NCBI GenBank assembly: GCA_021234155.1
Contig: JAJEKV010000019.1
Span: 248,001-312,000 of the forward strand
From: Isoetes taiwanensis
Lineage: Eukaryota; Streptophyta; Lycopodiopsida; Isoetales; Isoetaceae
Direction: 5' to 3'
Length of the DNA stretch: 64,000 nt
Within the stretch, counting starts at the first letter, position 1; each line of letters begins with the position of its first letter. Below are positions 35,641 through 47,515 of this stretch, in pieces. The notes under the pieces were generated by a model, which was given only the letters and a program-made list of their open reading frames with translations, did no database searches and was not told where the DNA came from. Position numbers and translations under genes: made by a program.

Positions 35641-37924
35641 ACACGTCTTCATAAATGCTGCGAGGTGCTTTAATTTGGGCAGATTTTGACATACTTATGG
35701 TCATCTATTCTTTTAAGGGTAGGTTCACTCCTACCGTTATGTTAAAATTTAATTTTAACACCTTACCCTTTCATACCATATATAAAGCAGTATGTTTTCT
35801 GTTCTTACAAAATAGGGAACTAATTTTTCTGGGCTGGGCTCAGCCCTGGCCTTGACACGTATGTGCCCATTGCATTTCTAAATTCAAGAAAAAAGAAAAA
35901 ACTTAGGGATGCCACGTTTTTGTTCTTATCTGCTTTGAATGAATCTCCTCCGTCGCATGCTCTCTGCTCTCCACTTCCTCTGCCCCATTCCGGCGAGATC
36001 AGCTCTCACAGAATGATCTGCTACTGCTGGAGGTTCGTTGCTGTTCTTCAGAAAAGCGTAGGAAATTTTCTTTTCACTCATCACTCAAATATAATGCAGT
36101 GCAATCAATCCCTTTATGGTGATATGGAGATCTGGACTTGCTCTTGGCTATGGGGGATCCGAGGGTCAGTCTGACCAGATCTAATTTGGCGTCTAAGACG
36201 CCGGAGTGTTTTGAGATGGTCAAAAATTGTGGACGACACAATTCCGTGGCAATCAAGCATATCATCATCTAATCTACTGTCGGGTTGGTTTGGAGCGAAT
36301 ATCGCCGATTGAGGTAGATACTTATGCTTTTCATTTCCTTATGGCTTCCATTTCCTTATTCTAGCTATAGTTTTCTGCTGGGTATGGTCTCTGCATGTTG
36401 AAAACTTTAAAAGCCAAATCCGGTACTAAAAGTGGAAGAGAAAGAGGCAACAATGATTCTATACTTCTCCATAATGATTTGTGGTTTAACGTGCTTTATA
36501 TTTGCACTGACAGGCTAAGTTTCACCCAAATCTAAAAAAAAAATTCCTTCGTTGCAAAAAATTCCTTCGTTGCAAAATAGGATACATATTTCATCAAAGA
36601 AGGCTATACAATCTGGATCCTGCTGCAAGCACAAACCTAAGAACTTTTTAATTTTCATGCAGTCTTGCTGAGGTTCTTCGGATTTTTGGCCATTGCCTCC
36701 CTCAATCCTTGCATTACACTGGATCAAACCATAAAATCCTTGCACCACAAGAACAGATCGAGCCACGAAAATGCACAGGGGAGAGGGCGCCATGTGTTAA
36801 AATTTATGGGGCCATATAACTGTGCAGCCAACCTATTTAGTCGAAGAATCCATGTTCAATAGCGCCTATAGCTCTACTACTGACTTATTTGGTCGAAGAA
36901 GGGATCAAAATGGTGAGAAGATTTGGGATTTTGTCGTGGTTTGGAAGCATAGGATCGCAAAATCCAGCCTTAGGAAAGGGGGTGGAGCTGGATCGTCAAG
37001 CATACTAAGAATACTGCTCCACCGTCGTTTCAAGGCAAATCGGCTACTTACAGGTAGGTTTGAGTATGATTTAGGTATATTTCTGCATTTTTTATCCATC
37101 CCATTTGAGACCTGCAATGTGAGACCATCGGGAGAAACCCTGCTTCCTACTTCTAAAACTACCCGTGTTAGGTCGACAGCAACTCTTGACGGTGCCAAGA
37201 ACCATCTTAGGCATGCAAAGCCCTGCTCTCGCCAAATCGGTGATGTTGAGCTCAAATTGCGGCATCTAGACTAGCATGAACATCCAAAAAAAAATTTCGT
37301 AACAAATATTATTAGATGCCGAGCAGATTGATGCCCATGCTCTGTTTTTTGGAATGTCATGTGCCTATCATGATTTGGTTCATGAATAATAGGCAAGCGG
37401 GTGAAGTCCAGAGGTTCCAGACATGATTCATATATTGCTTGGAGATTTCGCAAGTCCTTGCAGTATCAAAATCCACTTTCCTAGCACTGCTCTGTAAGTT
37501 ACCAAAATTGCTTTGTGCATCAAGGATCATCTCTTCCAAGCACTCAATGCCATTTTTAGTATAGGAGATTTCTCGTATGCAATTTGAAGATTTGAAGATT
37601 TCATTGCTATGCCTATTTATATCTAACATATTAGCAGTTCACAATCACATGTGAAGACAATCTCAGGGAACATTATTGGATGTATAGAACATGCATTGCC
37701 AATAACTAGAAAAGCATCCGGGTCTGGTGCCGGGTCCCATCGGCAGCTCCTTGCTGTCACAGATCTTGTGGCTAAGCCACGATGGTGGTTGCCCTGATTA
37801 AGTGGTGCTCACCTATTTTTGCAATGGTTATTTAAAAGTATTAAAACTCTTAACCAATTAAAATACATTTCAATTGCAATCAATGCCTCGTGCAAACAAG
37901 TAACAAAGGAACCATATTTATTAT
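35641..37924. other. Intergenic with unassigned open frames
   Basis: Overlapping frames on both strands at 36822-37274 (plus) and 36905-37255 (minus) and a minus frame at 37357-37629 lack family signatures, and at most one of an overlapping pair can be real. Nothing else was recognised. Confidence 0.35.
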
Positions 37925-38040
37925 TTTTGGGTTGCCCCTAGGGGGCAAACCCTTGTTGGGTTGCCCCTAGGGGGAAAACCCTTGTTTATGTGGGTTTATG
38001 GCATATCCTAGGTATATGCTAGAATATACCTAGGATATGC
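37925..38040. repeat. Dispersed hairpin repeat, family A, copy 2
   Basis: GGGTTGCCCCTAGGGGG appears twice in tandem (about 28-bp period), followed by CCCTTGTTTATGTGGGTTTA. Then comes a perfect 17-bp inverted repeat, GCATATCCTAGGTATAT at 38001-38017 with its complement at 38024-38040. Homologous to 2010-2097 but better preserved. It lies just upstream of the PPR pseudogene. Confidence 0.7.
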
Positions 38041-38157
38041 TGATGACTGCTCCAAACCTGCTATTCGCTGTAAACTCTCGGTCACCTGCGTTCACCTGCG
38101 TTCCGGATCCAGGATGCTCCATCTTCAGCCAAGCCAAATATACTGCTGCAGTAAAGA

Positions 38158-40977
38158 ATGGCACAGGTGGAGACATTGACCGGAGATTTGAGTAAGTTGT
38201 GTGCAAAAGGAGTGCTCAATGAGGCGCTTCAGATTGCCGAGCTTATGCAAAAGCGTGGAGTACCTATATCTAGGAATGCTGCATACAGTTTTCTGCAGGA
38301 ATGCACTAGAAAAAAAGATTTTTCAAGTGACAGGAGAGTGCTATCCCTAATGATTCAAAGTGGGCTTGATTCTGTTCCGATCCTAAGAGACTATCTCATA
38401 CTACGATCGTTTGCTTCCAAGAGAAGTTTATACTGGTTTAATTTAGTATTCAAGAAGATTGTAAAACCAAGTTTGTATGCACGGGGTTCTTTAATCTCAA
38501 AGAAACTCCACAATGGGAAATTGCGAAGAAGCTATTAAAATGTACCAAGAGATGCAACTATTGATGCCAAATAACTACTGATTATGCTCATCTTGCAATG
38601 CTCAAAGCATGTGCATCAACCGGTGCTCTTACATGTGGAAGGCTTATGCATGAACAAATTCCGAGATGTGACCTGAATTGATATTATTATTGGGAACACC
38701 CTGATTAACACATATTCAAAATGCAAGAGCCCCGCGACGAGGCTCGTAAAACGCTTGACAACTTAGAGATTAGAGATGCCGCTCTCTTGGGGTGCAATGA
38801 TCACGGCTTGTACAAAGCATGGCCATGGGCAATCTGCTCTTCAACTTTTGGTGAGATGCAAGATGATAGTATAACACCGGATAAAGTCACATTTTTGAGC
38901 ATCTCAAGGGCTTGTGCTAGCGTAGGTGGATTGGAGCAAGCGAGAATCATACATGTCAAGATCATTGAATGCAAACTTGACGTGGATCCGGTGCTTGAAT
39001 CGCTCTTGTTGACATGTATGCCAAATGTGGGGATCTAGAGGAGGCGCATACACACTTTTTAGTAATATGAATAAACATGATTTGGTTGCATGGAGTGTAA
39101 TGATTAAAAAGATATGCCGAAAAATAACGATGGAATTTCGCCTTAGAACTTATGAAAGAAATGGAAGGGGAGGCACAATGCCGCACAAAGTCATATTTCC
39201 GAAAACTTAAAGGGGTGCAAAGCAATATTGAGCTATCGAAGAGGGAAGGCACTTGCATGGTCAGATCATTAAAAGTAAACTTAATCGGGCAACGTTGTGC
39301 TTGGGAGCACCCTTGTTGACATGTATGCAAAATGTGGAAGCTTTGGAAGAAGCACGTAATGTATTTGATGATTGCATAATGATGATTTGGTCCTCCGGGC
39401 GACAATGATCGCAGGATATGCCCACAATGACGAGTGGTACTCGCCCTAGAACTTTTGATATGATGCAGCAAAAGGGCATCGGGGACAACCAACCACATGT
39501 TTAAGTGTTTTAAAGTCATGTGCTATTGTGGCGATTAGAACAAAGCAAAGTGTTGATACATGACGGCATCATTGAACGGAGAAGAATTAGATGTTGTCAT
39601 TGGTAGTGCCTTGATTGACATGTATGCTAAATGTCGCAGCCCCTAGAGGAAGCATGCATGGTTTTTGACAAGTTAGAAGACCCGGATGTGGTGGCATGGG
39701 GGCAATGATTGCGTGTTATCAAAGAACATGGACAAGGGCTTTATACCGAGCATTTTGAAGAAATGCAGCAGATAGGCATCAAGCCATTGAGGACAACATT
39801 CTCGCCGCTCAAAGCATGTGGGCGGTATTAAATCTCTTAAGCACCTGCGCAGGTGGTACATGAGCAGATATTGAAAAGCAGTGGTAAAATGGGACTCATT
39901 TCCGCTAATAGCCTTCTTGATATGTATGCTAAATGTGGGAATATGATGGAGGCGCAAGAAGTGTTTGACAATATGGAATATAAAGATATTATATCATGGA
40001 GTTCATTAATTGCGTGATATGCTCAAGATGAGCATGTTTTTGCCCGCTTTTAGATCTTTTTGACTAAATGCAAGGCCAAGGGTTAAAACCGGAGAAAGCA
40101 ACATTTTTAAGTGTCCTAAAGCATGTAGTGTAATGGGAGCCATAGGGACGGGGAAGACAGATACACAGAGAAATTAGTAAGGATGGGTCTGAATTGGATC
40201 TTGTCCTTGGTAGCACTCTTGTGGATATGTATGCCAAATCTGAAGCCCGGCAGAGGCACGCCAAGTCTTTGACAAGTTACATTCCCCAAATGTAATATCA
40301 TGGAGCACAATCATTTCGGGATATGCCCAAAATGGAGATATTGATGTTGTGAGGCAGTGCCTTGAGCACATGCAAAGAACAAGGTATCAGCCCAAACGCT
40401 AAAAGATTTACTAGTGTTCTTGCCGCATACTGATACATCTTTGGACTCGTGGATGAAGGATGTCGATACTTCAAATCTATGAGAGATAGCCATAATATTG
40501 TGCCAAATATTTGCCACTATAACCGCATCATTGATTGTCTTGGCCGCGGTGATGGTTGAATGAGGTCAAGGATTACTTATTAACTTTTCACCTGATGTTA
40601 TTGGTTGGACTACATTACTCACTGCATGTAAAACATATGGCAATGTAGAGCTAGGAAGGCAATGCTTTGATTCAGTTGTCCAATTAGATACACAGAACCC
40701 GGGTGCATATGTGTTGATGTCAAACATCTACACCGATGCACATATGTGGGAAGATGTTGTCCATTTGGAAGACCTCAGAAAATGTGCAGGGGCATGGAAA
40801 AAACCTGCAAGGGCTTGGATTGAGGTAAACAATAAAGTACATGAGTTTGTTGTAGGAACGAGTCACCCTTATAGCAATGAGATCTATGTCATGTTAAAGA
40901 ATTTGAACAAACAAATGGAGGAAGCTGGGTACATGCCAAAGCTGCAGGTGTTGCCATTGTCAAAGAGCAACACCTAA
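38158..40977 (+). pseudogene. PLS-class pentatricopeptide-repeat protein, multiply frameshifted
   Basis: PPR proteins bind organellar RNA and guide editing or processing in plastids and mitochondria. From the ATG at 38158 one frame runs 126 codons, then the repeats continue through at least eight frame changes. Recurrent PLS features are visible: TYACMLKAC-like segments, GRLMHEQI, LVDMYAKCGDLEEA, HDLVAWSVMI, VFDNMEYKDIISWSSLIA and CLEHMQR-like. The last intact frame, 40711-40977, has VLMSNIYTDAHMWEDV and KKPARAWIEVNNKVHEFVVG, which are E/E+ motifs. It ends after EEAGYMPKL, just before where a DYW deaminase domain would start, so that domain is absent. It has no introns, as is typical. Repeat wording resembles fern PPR families. 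Indels are mostly 1-2 bases. Confidence 0.9.
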
Positions 40978-41219
40978 TTGGACAAGATTCTAGACTCTTG
41001 AGCTGTCAGTTCCAAGTTCTCCTCAAATTGCAAAACTACTTTCAATATAGTTTGTATCTAAAATAAATGCTAGCATAGTTGTTAGGAACCCAGACTTGCA
41101 TGCTTTCCTGAACACTTGATTGGGTTTTTCAAATGTTTCATAACCATATTTATATAAAGTTGTTGCAAGGGCGGAATTAGTGTCGGTTCCAAATGATGTG
41201 AAAGAGGTCAGGTGGTGAA
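40978..41219. other. PPR 3' flank
   Basis: AT-rich, no features seen. Confidence 0.4.
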
Positions 41220-41480
41220 GAGAAAATGGTATAAAGGTTTAAGATTTCCTTTAAGATTCATTTCAATCCCTTGAGATTGCCTCAAGGTTTCTTTAGATTT
41301 TTTAAATGTTCCATTAGGCTCTCCAGGATCCCTATAGATTCTTCAAGATTCATTTAAATTCTGTAGTTGACTTTCTCTTCAAGATTGTTTTATTAGATTC
41401 TTATATATTCCTTTAGATTTCTTACAATCCCTTAAAATTTCCTCAAGATACCTACAAGAATCTCTAGAGTTGCGCCATAA
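41220..41480. repeat. AGATTCCTT-type degenerate array (inverse of the 46-47 kb array)
   Basis: Roughly twenty degenerate units of AGATTC(C/T)TT(T/A)A. Their reverse complement (AATCTAAAGGAATCTT) is the unit of the larger array at 46005-47015, so the two are in inverted orientation 4.5 kb apart. Confidence 0.65.
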
Positions 41481-42398
41481 TTGGGCCATGTAACCACACA
41501 TTCCTAACCTCCAATATAGTAAGTCATAAGCATTTGAATTTGGCTCTCAAGAAAGAAGGCAAGGGGTAAGTGGATCGTTGGAGAGATAAATGGATCGTTG
41601 GAGATCGGGGCAGAGTCTATGGAAGTCTATGGGTTGGTGGTATTGAGAGCCACAAGGTCTGTAAATGGCATGTTATGTTCCCTAGGATGTTGGCGTGCCT
41701 GAACTGGGTATAGTCCTTATATCTTTATTGTTATTGAGACATAATTCATTTTTTGGTCCATTCATACCACGACCTACAAGCAAAATATGGGAAAGCCATA
41801 ATAATGTGGAATTCGAAATACTCGAAAAGAAGAATCAAGAGTACACAATATATGAGAGATCTATAATATAGAACTCTAAATACTCGAGAAGAGGAATCAA
41901 GAATCTATAGAGAACACAGGAATATGTATATGGTCATGAGGATGCAAGAAAATATGAGGACTCGATTAAGAATGGTTCACCACTATGCCGAACCAAAATT
42001 AACTGACACCAACCAAGTTAAACGTGCATATTAGAAATGGGATTACTACATCATCAAGGCACTTAAACACACATATTCGAAATGGGATTGTTATATTACC
42101 AAAGCACGAATTGGTCCTTTTGTACCATTGGGTACTCTATTCTTAATATTTGTATGCATTCATGTATTCATACAGGCCCTGTACAATTTCCATTACTAAT
42201 ATAACTACAAAAAGCATTCTTCATAAATGGCTAATATGTTTTAGACAAAGATCATAATCACGTCAATCCTGGTCCATGTACAATTCATAAACAAAACAAA
42301 ACAACACAAAACAAAACCCCACGTTCAAACCATTAATAAGCCCCGACACATAAAATGACCCAACAAGAACCATAAAAACAAAACGACAACAAGGAACA
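41481..42398. other. Intergenic, nothing recognised
   Basis: Contains small duplications (TGGATCGTTGGAGA at about 41.57-41.60 kb; AATACTCGA-AGAGGAATCAAGA at about 41.82 and 41.88 kb) and AAAAC-rich DNA near 42.3 kb. No gene. Confidence 0.4.
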
Positions 42399-42455
42399 TG
42401 AAAACACATTCTCGGGCCACCGTAGGGCAACCCTCCGTGCGCAGCACCTTGTTAT
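42399..42455. repeat. Dispersed hairpin repeat, family B, copy 3
   Basis: TGAAAACACATTCTC, GTAGGGCAACCCTCC hairpin, GCAGCACCTTGTTATT. Same order as 31421-31476 and 8881-8922. Confidence 0.6.
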
Positions 42456-43883
42456 TATTTATACAGATCCGGTTGTGCCCTAGCCTAAGATGTGTCAAGG
42501 TGCACCATTACATTAGCACTAGGGAAACATGCGACCAATAATTCCAATGCGAATTTGCCCAAATCTGGCACAACCCAAATCCGGCACAGAGATGGCTCAA
42601 AAAGTTTCTATTTGCATAACAACATGATTTACACATGGGGAGGGGAATTGGTAAGAAGAGGCCAATGCATAGCTAGTGCGGGAGAAACAGTGAGAGCCAC
42701 ATAGCTGCATCTACACTCCAGAATCAACAACCAACATGGAAACCTATTTGTCCGACAAATCATGTAAGCCTGCAAACCTTAATTGTTTTTACACGAGATT
42801 TCATAAGCCACTCTTACTCAATTCAATCACGGGTTTTGTTTTGCAATGCCAACTCATTTATATACATTAAAAAAAAAAAGAAAAACTATTCCTTATGCTT
42901 TTAAAATTTTTTCCAATAATTCAATTTCAAAATATTTGATCAATAATAATGGACAAAATTGCACCACAAGCAACAATTTTTTGCTCAAACTTGAGATCTT
43001 CTGTTCATATTTTAGGACCACATAGGTCGATTTCTTTTGTTATGTACCAACTGGGCATATTTAAGCGGATGCAACATTGAAGTCCATGCCATTATTAAAG
43101 ACTTCTCTATTTGCAAACTTAGTATCAAACCTTTTTGGCTAAAGATATGCATCTAATCCCAAGGGTTCAACTCCTGCATGTTCTTTCCCCTCTCAAGGAT
43201 GTCCAGAATTGAGATCTGTTCGACTTAGCACAAAACTTCTTTTGCAGCGGGTTGGAGAAGAGAAATGTTCATGTGGGCAATTCTAATGTAGCAATTCCCA
43301 TGCTCCTAATATCCAATATCCCCTCTAGTTTTTACCAGGGTATTGGTTTTGTGTTCTACCAAATCATCCTCGAACATGCGTCTGAGTTCAGGTACTATAT
43401 CCCATGAGACATGTCAGCTATCATCTGAGAGCATGATCTAGACTGAGGATCCATCTCATTTCCATTCAACAATTTGTCTTGAATGACAGAGGTAGCTTAT
43501 TGCACTTGTATAATCAGTGCAAGATATAGACAAGACACTCACAGATCTTCTTCTTGAAGGTTTTGTCTTTTGGACCAACATGTACCGCAAATGCCCTTGA
43601 TGCCTTGGAGCCGCTCTCTCCCCGATGCCTTATGTCCATGTGCAAATTTCTCAAACTTCTTTCTCTTGTGATTAGTTTTCTCATATCCTTTATTGCTTTA
43701 TAATGCCGAAAATCTAACACTTAAGCATATATTATCCTCCTGCATTTCCTCAATGCGCCCTGATACAAGGACTTCAGAAGGACCTCGCTATATTAAAATC
43801 AAGACAATGGAACCAATTCAAAATTTTCTATTGTAAATTAATGTGATGCCCATCACTAATAAACAACAAGGTTGCATATTAAA
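42456..43883. other. Intergenic, nothing recognised
   Basis: A minus-strand 68-codon frame at 43514-43720 (MRKLITRERSLRNLH...) has no recognisable family. No other structure seen. Confidence 0.35.
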
Positions 43884-43940
43884 CATGAGTATTGCAGCAC
43901 TCCCGTGTCAAAGGTTCCCTTTAAAAAATACACTATGCTC
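43884..43940 (-). repeat. LINE/retroposon 3'-end-like fragment
   Basis: AGTATTGCAGCACTCCC, then TGTCAAAGGTTCCC, resembles 58497-58545 (AGTGTTGCACAACTCCCC, then TTTCAAAGATTCCC), which follows a GAAGT repeat tail. A shared 3' region of one retroposon family is the likeliest reading. Confidence 0.45.
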
Positions 43941-44351
43941 CTATAATTGACATTCTCAAAGTGAAGTTGGGAATTTGTAAAGATGAACATTTTTTTTCCT
44001 TCCATTTTGGCTTTACAGTAAGTGCATTAGTGTTCTTTTGTAATACAACATACTTGCAAATGATAGATTTACCTATGAAAGTAGGACATAAAAACCAATC
44101 AGCTGTAAGAAGGAAAAAAAAAAGAATTTCATTTAAGTGGATGAATATTGATGGTGCTGTACACTTTATATAGGATGTAAAGAGAGATACATAAATGAAT
44201 ACAGTCAGAAGTCATGAGTCGCAAAAAACTCTACAACTTGCAAGTGTTGCATCTCCATAACTATTGGGTTCTGCGCCGGCATGGTAAATTACCTTGTTGC
44301 TTTAGTGAGTAAAATAGGTGATTTTTCTCAATGACCTTGTGTTCTGCTAAA

Positions 44352-44428
44352 GGGTAGTGCATTTGGCAAAGGTGCATGACTTGCGACTAGAAGGTTGTGA
44401 GTTCAAACCTTGCCTTGTGCAACTACCC
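44352..44428 (+). repeat. tRNA-like SINE head, not a functional tRNA
   Basis: A 77-base span is bounded by a perfect GGGTAGT / ACTACCC 7-bp pair. It contains a box-A-like TGGCAAAGGTG (44364-44374) and a box-B-like GTTCAAACC (44401-44409) at normal spacing. However, box B lies 8 bases too far from the 3' arm for a proper T-arm and the anticodon arm is weak. A tRNA-derived retroposon is the better reading. Confidence 0.5.
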
Positions 44429-44439
44429 TTTTGCATCCG

Positions 44440-44498
44440 TGTGACGACCATATACGAGTATAATGCTCGTATAATACGAATACCATATGGTCGTCACA
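44440..44498. repeat. 59-bp palindromic element
   Basis: A perfect 14-bp arm TGTGACGACCATAT pairs with ATATGGTCGTCACA at the other end. The interior has a second nested near-palindrome (ACGAGTATAATGCTCGT). It directly follows the tRNA-like module. Could be a miniature transposon or an extruding hairpin. Confidence 0.75.
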
Positions 44499-44539
44499 AG
44501 TAGGGTTTAAGTATCAGGGCACCAAAACTGCTCCATTTG

Positions 44540-45020
44540 CTACTTGCACCATTTGAACGGTAGCTTGTGTCCCACCAAATGTTCACGGAAAAAAAAAAAA
44601 TAGAGACCCACCGCATGGATGTGCCAATCCGCAAATTTTCCCCTTCCTGACATGGTGGCATGACGGGAAGATGGTGCGTTTGGCCAGTTCAACCACTCCA
44701 GCAAGCTCCACGGCTCCGACTTCGCGCCCAAAGCATCCAAGTTACCCTAGAGACAAACTTACATGACCAACCGAGCCAAGCTCTACGTCTGAGCACTTGA
44801 GCACTTGATACCATTCAAGTGGTAGCTTGTGACCCTCGAAATGCTCTCGAACAGAAGAAACGAACAGCACAGATGGATCCCTTGTGGTCATTGTGTTTAT
44901 GGTGTTCCCTCGCCCGGGGCATTCATTGGTATCGTGATACAAGTGTATGACATAACGGTACTTTGTGAAAGTGTTTTTTAACTCAAAAATATCTTTGTAG
45001 CGTGATGTTAAATCAGCCAT
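44540..45020 (-). repeat. Diverged direct duplication with short coding-like minus frames
   Basis: The minus frames 44740-44540 and 45020-44742 both contain REH(L/F)xGHKLPxxW, because the DNA ATTxxAxxGGTAGCTTGTG is present twice about 260 bp apart. No family was recognised for the translated pieces. Confidence 0.4.
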
Positions 45021-45280
45021 CTATCCTTTTTTATGATAATAATTTCCATTGCACCCATGCTAGCCATACTTGGTGAATTTCATCAGGACAATGGCTCATA
45101 AAGGTGTTAATATATTGATACGTGTACATTATGTGTAGGTCAAGGACTACAAGAGTCGAACACATAGTACCGTGTCGACTACAATTACCATCAAAGGGAC
45201 AGTGTTCAATCAATATGCCCTGAGACACGTTCATGCACACGAATGAATTTCTAGAACCATGTGCCTAGTACCACCCTTGG

Positions 45281-45344
45281 CATATATATCATATCATATC
45301 ATATCATATATCATATCATATCATATCATATCATATCATATCAA
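45281..45344. repeat. (ATATC)n microsatellite
   Basis: About twelve ATATC units with one ATAT interruption. Confidence 0.9.
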
Positions 45345-45347
45345 TAA

Positions 45348-45620
45348 CTTAAGCACCCCCCTTGTCCATAGAGATTTTCATCTCGGCCGTCGATTGTGAA
45401 ATCGACGGTTCTAACGCAGCCACCTCGTCATTGCCTAAGCACCCCCTTTGCTATATAGAGATTGATCATGGCCGTTGAAAAGAAAATTGACGGCTTGAAT
45501 GTAGCCACATCACAGTCCCCCAAGCAGCCCCCTTATTTGGGGCTTTTAATCTAGACCGTTAGATTCAAAACTTCGATCTGGACCGTTGATAAAAAACCAT
45601 AAACATTAATCCAGATTGAT
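45348..45620. repeat. Two to three tandem ~88-bp units
   Basis: Each unit runs (T)AAGCACCCCC, ATAGAGATT, CGGCCGT(C/T)GA or GGCCGTTGA, then (A/T)CGACGG and (T)AGCCAC. Unit 1 begins at 45348 and unit 2 at about 45435. A diverged third starts at about 45.52 kb with CCCCCAAGCAGCCCCC. Confidence 0.6.
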
Positions 45621-46004
45621 CTCGGCCATCGGATTAAAGGGGAGGCGAAATCGTGGCCCTTGATTTTTATAAGGAAGGTGCAAGGAAGCTTCCTTAAAAG
45701 TGGATTTGATGTAACCAATTAACCGTTAGATCAAAAGGGGGAGGAGAAATCTAGCCATTCACTTTCTTATTAAACTAGAATTTTTTATATTAAAGGAGGT
45801 GAGGTGGCATCCTTATTTAATGAAAAGATAGTGAGGTGGCAACTCATTAATTATGAAGCTTTCTTGGAAGCTTCCTTTTTTGCATCGCGTTTAATGGACT
45901 TTATCTTGCGATGGTGGTCTCGGATCAAAGTGGGACCCACGCCTTTGGATTCCTCTCATCAAATGCTTTCCAATAAGTAGTGGTTTGGCATCAGTGCAAT
46001 GTTG

Positions 46005-47015
46005 GATAATCTAGGGGAATATTCATAGAATCTAAGGCAATCTGAGAGAATTATTGTAGAAACTTGGGGAATCTAGAGGAATCTTGGGATAATCTTTGAA
46101 AATCAAGGGAATCTCAAGAGAATCTTAAGGAATCTATGGGAATCTCAAAAGAATCTAGGGGAATCTAAGAAAACCTTCAAAAAACATTTAAGAATCGAGG
46201 GAAATCTTGATGGAATCTTAGAGATCTAAGGGGATCTTCATAGAATTTAAGGGAATCTAGGAGAACCTACATAGAATCTTGGGGAATCTAAATGAATCTA
46301 CATAGAATCTTGGGGAATTTATATAGAACCTTAAGAATCTAGGGGATCTATGTGGAATCTTAGGGAATCGCGGGAGATTCCAAGGGGTCTAGGATAAACT
46401 TTGGAAATCTAGGGGAATCTCAAGAGAATATTTAAGAATGTAAAGGAATCTAAAGGAATCTTGGGATAACCTTTGGAATCAAGGGAATATCAAGAGAATC
46501 TTAAGGAATCTATGGGATTTAAAAGAATATAAGGGAATCTAAGAGAATCTTCAAAAAATGTTTGAGAATCTAGGGGAACCTTGATGGAATCTTAGAGAAT
46601 CTAGTAGAATCTTCATAGAATCTAAGTGAATCTAGGAGAATCTACGTAGAATCTTGGGGAATCTAAAGAAATCTTCAGATAATCTTTGAAAATCTAGGGG
46701 AACCTTTGTAGAACCTTAAGAATCTAGGGGATGTTTATGGAATTTTAGGGAATTTAGGGGGAATCCAAGGGGATCTAGGGGAATCTTTGACACTAGGTGT
46801 GTTCTAAAGGGGAATCTTCAATCTAAGGAAATCTAGAAGAATCTACATGGAATCTTGAGGAATCTTAGGATAATCTTTGGGAATCTAGGAGAATCTCAAG
46901 AGAATCTTTAAGAATCTAAAGGAATCTAAGGAAATCTTCATAAAATCTTTGAGTATCTAGAGAATCTTGGTGGAATCTTGGAGAATCTCTCTAGAATCTT
47001 CATCCCATGACTTTA
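46005..47015. repeat. ~1-kb degenerate AATCTAGGGGAATCTT array
   Basis: Dozens of 10-17 bp units of AATCT(A/T)(A/G)GGGAATCT type, with higher-order similarity (ATCTTGGGATAATCTTTG and CATAGAATCTTGGGG recur). Inverse of the array at 41220-41480. No genes. Confidence 0.85.
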
Positions 47016-47217
47016 AATTTGATTTCTAGTCGAATTTGTACAATTCCTCAAGGAATCATCTGCCAAATGCAGTGCCATCCAAATGAAGGTGATGCAGAAG
47101 TTAAAAGTATAAAGCAAATATGCTAAACTTACATATGCCTAGCATCTTTGTATTTTTCTTGTTTTCAACTTAATGAAGATTATTAATAATATTATTATTA
47201 TTTTGAAGGGGGTGGGG

Positions 47218-47515
47218 GGAGACTCTTGCCCCCTTTGCCCCTCCCTCTCCTCCTTTGCCCCTTGGCTCTTCTCTTCCCTTGCCACCTCCCTCCCCTCCCC
47301 TTGCTCTCCCTCCCCCTGCCCCTTCCCTCCCCCCCCTTCTTCCAACGTATCCCTCCCATCCTCCTTTGCCCTTATTCTCTCCTCTCCCCTCCTTGCCCCT
47401 GCCGCCTCTTCTTCCAACTTAGCCCTTTCCCCTCTTCAATATGTGGCCCTCCCTCCTTCTCCTCCTATCCTTCTCCTTATCGAGGTGTGCCCCCTTTCCC
47501 TCCCCCTCAGTCTGA
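47218..47515. repeat. ~300-bp polypyrimidine (C/T) tract
   Basis: Nearly unbroken C/T on the plus strand (CCCCTCCCTCTCCTCC, CCCTTCCCTCCCCCCC), giving Pro/Leu/Ser-rich frames in one direction and Glu/Gly/Arg-rich in the other. Such mirror-like tracts can adopt triplex DNA. A frame of 92-117 codons here is an artefact. Confidence 0.8.

Noticed and set aside
36822-37274. 150-codon plus frame and overlapping 116-codon minus frame
   Set aside because: Neither shows a recognisable motif, and they overlap on opposite strands. Not enough support for a gene call.
44352-44428. Functional tRNA gene
   Set aside because: The 7-bp end pairing is perfect, but the T-arm is displaced by 8 bases and no good anticodon arm forms.
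46005-47015. Interstitial telomere repeat
   Set aside because: The unit contains CTAGGG words but varies between 10 and 17 bp and never forms TTTAGGG runs.
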